A stretch of DNA of 9,340 nucleotides from Helicobacter sp. GTDB taxonomy: Bacteria > Campylobacterota > Campylobacteria > Campylobacterales > Helicobacteraceae. How positions within the stretch are numbered: position 1 is the first letter of the stretch; each line of letters starts with the position of its first letter. A program made the translations under genes and the position numbers. The notes beneath the pieces were generated by a model. It searched no databases, was not told the DNA's origin, and worked only from the letters and a program-made list of their open reading frames with translations. Shown one piece after another: positions 6,083 to 9,340 of the stretch. Location of the stretch: positions 1-9,340 of the forward strand of contig NZ_JAIEFA010000048.1 in NCBI RefSeq assembly GCF_029067145.1. Direction: 5' to 3'.

Positions 6083-7774
6083 TTGATTACACAAGAAAGC
6101 ATTACCGCACTCAAAAATCAACTAGATATTGTGGAAGTCGTCAGCCATTATATTGAAGTTAAAAAAATGGGTGCGAGCTTTAAAGCTTGCTGTCCTTTTC
6201 ATCAAGAAAAAACGCCTAGTTTTGTGCTAAACGCCAATAAAGGCTATTTTCATTGCTTTGGCTGTGGAATCAGCGGCGATGCAATCAAGTTTGTAATGGA
6301 TTATGAAAAGCTTAATTATATTGAAGCATTAGAAAAACTAGCGCAATTTTATAATATTACATTAGAATACACCGACAAAATCAAAAAAAGTGATGATTTT
6401 AAGATTCTAAACTTTATGAATGATTATTATCAAAATATGCTCAATCCCGAAGTAGAATCCTATATCAAAGAGCGCGGAATCACGCCCGAGACAAAAACGC
6501 GTTTTGAGCTTGGCTATGCGCCAAACAACTACGAAATTATGGCGCATTTACAACGCAATTTTATCAATCTGCAAGACGCACTCAATGTTGGAATCCTTGG
6601 AGCAGAAATAGAAAATGGTGCGAAACGATATTATGCAAGACTGACCCAACGGCTTACTTTCCCCATTCGTTCTTCGCAAAATAAAATCATTGGTTTTGGT
6701 GGGCGCACCCTTAGTAATCACCCCGCAAAATACATCAATTCGCCCCAAACAAAACTTTTTAACAAATCCCAAGTCCTTTATGGCTATCCACAAGCTAAAG
6801 ACAGCATTTATCGCTTAAATGAAATCATCATTACGGAGGGTTATTTAGATGTGATTATGCTACACCAAGCAGGCTTTACAAATGCTGTAGCGACACTTGG
6901 CACTGCATTGACACACGAGCATTTACCCTTGCTTGCAAAAGGAAATCCTAAGATTTTTTTAGCCTTTGATGGAGACAATGCCGGAATGAACGCCGCCTTT
7001 AAAGCAGCAACTCTTTTGAGCCTCGCAAACAAAGAAGGCGGTGTTGTGCTGTTTGACAATGGACTAGACCCTGCGGATATGGTGAAAAATGGAGAAATAG
7101 AGATTCTAAAAGACCTTTTTAGCGCACCTATTCCGCTGATTGATTATGTGCTTCATACAATTTTAAGCCAATTTGATTTGAAAAATGCTGTGCAAAAAGA
7201 CGCTTGCCTGAAAGAATCCCTTGCCTTTTTGCACCAACTTTCACCCGTGATTCAAGAAGAATACAAATCTTGGCTTGCACAAAGGCTCAATTTACCCTCA
7301 CATTTAATCAAAGTCCAATTAACGCAAAAATTCCAAAATCCTACTATTCAAGATTCTATCCCAGCAGACCTTACAAGTGCTCAAGAGAGTTTTTATGGAT
7401 TGGCAGAAAAAATCATCATCAAAAGTATTTTAGAGGATATGAGCCTTTTGGATTTTGTATTAAACTATCTTGAACCACAAATGTTTCATTCCCAAACGCT
7501 CGCATATCAAAAGCTACTGCAAGGAGAATTAGAATCCTCACCTTTAATTGGAATCTTGCTAGATTCCAAAATCAAAGCACAAACAAAAGAAAATTTAAAA
7601 CAACAAATCATTATGATTCTTTATCGGTATTATGATGAGCAGAGAAAATTGCTGTTGCAAAACTCCTCTCTTTCTCTGCGGGAGAAGTCTTTTCTTTTAA
7701 GAAAATACCAAAAATATTTAGAAGATTTAAAAAAGGGAGATTTGGCACTCTATGAAAGCGTTAGCACTTTTTAG
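6083..7774 (+). CDS. dnaG: DNA primase
   Basis: DnaG makes the RNA primers for replication, working with the replicative helicase DnaB. The 563 residues are near the family norm. The N-terminal zinc domain shows CPFH at 37-40 and CFGC at 58-61 around the usual EKTPSF and GYFHCFGCG segments. The RNA polymerase core includes FELGYAPNN (141-149) and KIIGFGGRTL (201-210) followed by AKYINSPQT. The TOPRIM metal site is EGYLD at 252-256 and DGDNAG at 296-301, followed by GLDPAD at 327-332. The less conserved last ~130 residues are helical and should form the helicase-binding domain. The start is TTG at 6083 with GGAG upstream. The last 23 bases overlap the next gene, the first sign of a three-gene plus-strand operon. 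Confidence 0.97.
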   Translation: MITQESITALKNQLDIVEVVSHYIEVKKMGASFKACCPFHQEKTPSFVLNANKGYFHCFGCGISGDAIKFVMDYEKLNYIEALEKLAQFYNITLEYTDKIKKSDDFKILNFMNDYYQNMLNPEVESYIKERGITPETKTRFELGYAPNNYEIMAHLQRNFINLQDALNVGILGAEIENGAKRYYARLTQRLTFPIRSSQNKIIGFGGRTLSNHPAKYINSPQTKLFNKSQVLYGYPQAKDSIYRLNEIIITEGYLDVIMLHQAGFTNAVATLGTALTHEHLPLLAKGNPKIFLAFDGDNAGMNAAFKAATLLSLANKEGGVVLFDNGLDPADMVKNGEIEILKDLFSAPIPLIDYVLHTILSQFDLKNAVQKDACLKESLAFLHQLSPVIQEEYKSWLAQRLNLPSHLIKVQLTQKFQNPTIQDSIPADLTSAQESFYGLAEKIIIKSILEDMSLLDFVLNYLEPQMFHSQTLAYQKLLQGELESSPLIGILLDSKIKAQTKENLKQQIIMILYRYYDEQRKLLLQNSSLSLREKSFLLRKYQKYLEDLKKGDLALYESVSTF

Positions 7775-8729
7775 CGGTGGGCTAGATAGCTTACTTGCAA
7801 TCAAAATCATCAAAGATTTAGGCATTGAAGTTTTGGCTTTGCACTTCAATATTGGATTTGGCGCAAAGCAAGACAAAAGCGAAATCTTGCGTCAAAGATT
7901 AAATCAAGTGGGTGCAGAATTAAAAATTGTGGATATTAGGAGGCAATTTTTTGATGAGATTCTCTTTGAGCCAAAGTTTGGTTATGGCAAATATTTCAAC
8001 CCTTGCATTGATTGCCACGCAAATATGTTTGCTCACGCATTAAAAATGTTAGAATCGCAACAAGCAAGCTTTATCATCAGTGGAGAAGTCTTAGGACAGC
8101 GTCCCAAAAGCCAACGCGCAGAAGCTTTGGGGCAAGTAGAAAAGCTTTGCGAGGGAAATGGGCTTATCGTGCGTCCTTTATGTGCTAAACTTTTACCACC
8201 TACGATTCCAGAGCAAAAGGGTTGGATTCCCAGAGAAAAACTCCTTGACATTAGCGGGAGAGGACGGAATCGCCAACTAGAATTAGTCCAACATTATGGC
8301 ATAGAATATTATGAGCGTCCCGGTGGAGGCTGTCTGCTCACAGAAACTTCTGTTGCCAACAAAATAAAAGACATTCTCTCTCATCGTCCCATTGTCTTTG
8401 AGGATATGGAATTAGTCAAATTCGGACGCTATATGATTCTACCTGACGGAGCGCGTTGCGTGATTGCAAGAAATGAAGAAGAAAATCAAAAGCTTCAATT
8501 TCATCACCCTAAAATGTCGCAAATTGAATTATTGAATTGTATCGGTCCTTTAGGACTTGTGGAAAAAAATGCAAGCGAGCAAGACAAAAGCCTTGCGATT
8601 TCTCTTACTCTGCTTTATGGCAAGACACAGATAAATCAACCCTATAAAGTGCGCTTTGAGGGCAAAGAAATAGAATCTTTCGCCTTTGAAAGCAAAGAAA
8701 AAGCACAACAATTTTTTATCAAAGAATGA
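7752..8729 (+). CDS. MnmA-like PP-loop ATPase, probable RNA thiolation enzyme
   Basis: The 325-residue protein opens with a PP-loop, FSGGLDS at 7-13, which binds ATP in enzymes that adenylate their substrate. NPCIDCHANMF at 84-94 closely resembles the NPC--CN motif of MnmA, which makes 2-thiouridine in tRNA; a further cysteine sits in PGGGC at 190-194. The other conserved blocks are GEVLGQRPKSQ (111-121), RPLCAKLLPPTIPE (141-154) and ISGRGRNRQ (167-175). The whole differs from true MnmA, and its last third has no domain I can name. I recall similar proteins annotated as 'MnmA-related' or 'ATP-binding' near dnaG or aroC in other Campylobacterota, separate from their real mnmA. RNA thiolation is thus a reasoned guess. 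The ATG at 7752 lies inside the end of dnaG, with GGGAG about 12 bases upstream, so it likely depends on coupled translation. Confidence 0.7.
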   Translation: MKALALFSGGLDSLLAIKIIKDLGIEVLALHFNIGFGAKQDKSEILRQRLNQVGAELKIVDIRRQFFDEILFEPKFGYGKYFNPCIDCHANMFAHALKMLESQQASFIISGEVLGQRPKSQRAEALGQVEKLCEGNGLIVRPLCAKLLPPTIPEQKGWIPREKLLDISGRGRNRQLELVQHYGIEYYERPGGGCLLTETSVANKIKDILSHRPIVFEDMELVKFGRYMILPDGARCVIARNEEENQKLQFHHPKMSQIELLNCIGPLGLVEKNASEQDKSLAISLTLLYGKTQINQPYKVRFEGKEIESFAFESKEKAQQFFIKE

Positions 8730-8739
8730 AAGGAATCCT

Positions 8740-9340
8740 ATGGAATCAGCTCAACAAATTTTCAAACAAATTGTTACAGAACGTTACTCTTGTCGCTCTT
8801 TTAAAGATTCTGCGATTGACAAAGAATCTTTAGAATACATCTTAGAAGCGGGGCGACTTTCTCCTAGCTCGCTTGGACTAGAGCCGTGGCGTTTTTATGT
8901 GGTTCAAGACAAAAGTCAAAAATTAGAAATTTCTAAAATTGCAAACTATCAAGAGCATGTTGCACATTGTGGAGCAATCCTCATCATCACTGCGCGTTTG
9001 GACTTTGGAGAATATTTTATACCCAAACTCAAAGGACGCAATATGCCACAAGAGGAAATAGACAAAAGAATCGCGCTTTATAAACCTTTTATTGATGGAA
9101 TGAATGCGGAACAAAAATTACATTATGCAAGAGAACAAGTCTTTTTAGCATTAGGGAATCTTGCAAATGCTGCAAGTGCCTTAGGGCTTGGTTCGTGTAT
9201 TATTGGAGGATTTGATTCTTGCAAGCTAGACGAATATCTAAAATTAAACACTCAAAAGGAACGTAGCGCGATTCTACTTGTCATTGGTGAAAAAACCCAA
9301 AGTGAAATTCCCCAAAAGTTGCGCAATCCAAAAGAAGAAG
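8740..9340 (+). CDS. RdxA/NfsB-type FMN nitroreductase, cut by the right edge
   Basis: The first 200 residues are present with no stop; H. pylori RdxA has 210, so only a few residues should be missing. The family uses FMN to pass electrons from NAD(P)H to quinones or nitro compounds as a cytoplasmic dimer. The FMN-binding start TERYSCRSF (13-21) matches the ERHSCK region of RdxA, LSPSSLGLEPWRF (40-52) is the next flavin-contact block, and GLGSCIIGGFD (149-159) matches the RdxA segment that holds its important cysteine (here C153). In H. pylori, RdxA activates metronidazole; whether this protein does so cannot be read from the sequence, and FrxA/NfsB-like paralogues are possible. The ATG at 8740 follows AAGGA with five bases between, ten bases after the previous stop, so it belongs to the dnaG operon. 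Confidence 0.85.
   Translation, partial: MESAQQIFKQIVTERYSCRSFKDSAIDKESLEYILEAGRLSPSSLGLEPWRFYVVQDKSQKLEISKIANYQEHVAHCGAILIITARLDFGEYFIPKLKGRNMPQEEIDKRIALYKPFIDGMNAEQKLHYAREQVFLALGNLANAASALGLGSCIIGGFDSCKLDEYLKLNTQKERSAILLVIGEKTQSEIPQKLRNPKEE

Noticed and set aside
1..9340. CRISPR arrays, tRNA or rRNA genes, insertion sequences
   Set aside because: I saw no regularly spaced repeats, cloverleaf with CCA end, rRNA sequence or transposase.

Overview
The window looks like chromosomal DNA of a Helicobacter-type Campylobacterota (epsilonproteobacterium), probably not H. pylori. The pointers are the AT-rich composition with tight gene packing and frequent TTG/GTG starts, and the gene order TPR protein - rnhA - rnc - aroC beside dnaG. 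I recall that order from Campylobacter jejuni and, in part, H. pylori. A DUF2972-like protein, a pseudaminic-acid enzyme and an RdxA-type nitroreductase also fit. No species is claimed.

Layout. (1) Bases 1-1809 are the accessory part. A plus-strand gene, cut by the left edge and resembling the Campylobacter/Helicobacter DUF2972 family, converges on a minus-strand gene for a secreted DUF411 (CopG-like) cysteine protein with its own promoter. A short 46-base element lies beside the end of this gene and a long element of about 181 bases lies upstream of it. The two share the same ends, and the long one can fold into a closed multi-hairpin structure. (2) Bases 1809-6080 hold a compact minus-strand operon read from right to left: a LapB/YciM-like TPR-zinc-ribbon membrane protein, rnhA (RNase HI), rnc (RNase III), aroC (chorismate synthase) and pseG (pseudaminic-acid pathway hydrolase). 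Junctions are 26-base overlaps or 6-9-base gaps in which the upstream stop codon forms part of the next Shine-Dalgarno sequence. (3) Bases 5985-6082 are a divergent promoter region. (4) Bases 6083-9340 hold a plus-strand operon: dnaG (primase), an MnmA-like PP-loop ATPase overlapping it by 23 bases, and an RdxA/NfsB-type nitroreductase cut by the right edge.

The core joins replication (DnaG, RNase HI), RNA processing (RNase III), a probable RNA thiolation enzyme, aromatic amino acid synthesis (AroC), probable envelope control (LapB-like) and surface glycan synthesis (PseG). Most of it is ordinary conserved chromosome. The least explained parts are the paired element around the DUF411 gene, an Asn at a usually acidic active-site position of RNase III, the LapB-like protein, and the three-cysteine pattern of the PP-loop protein.
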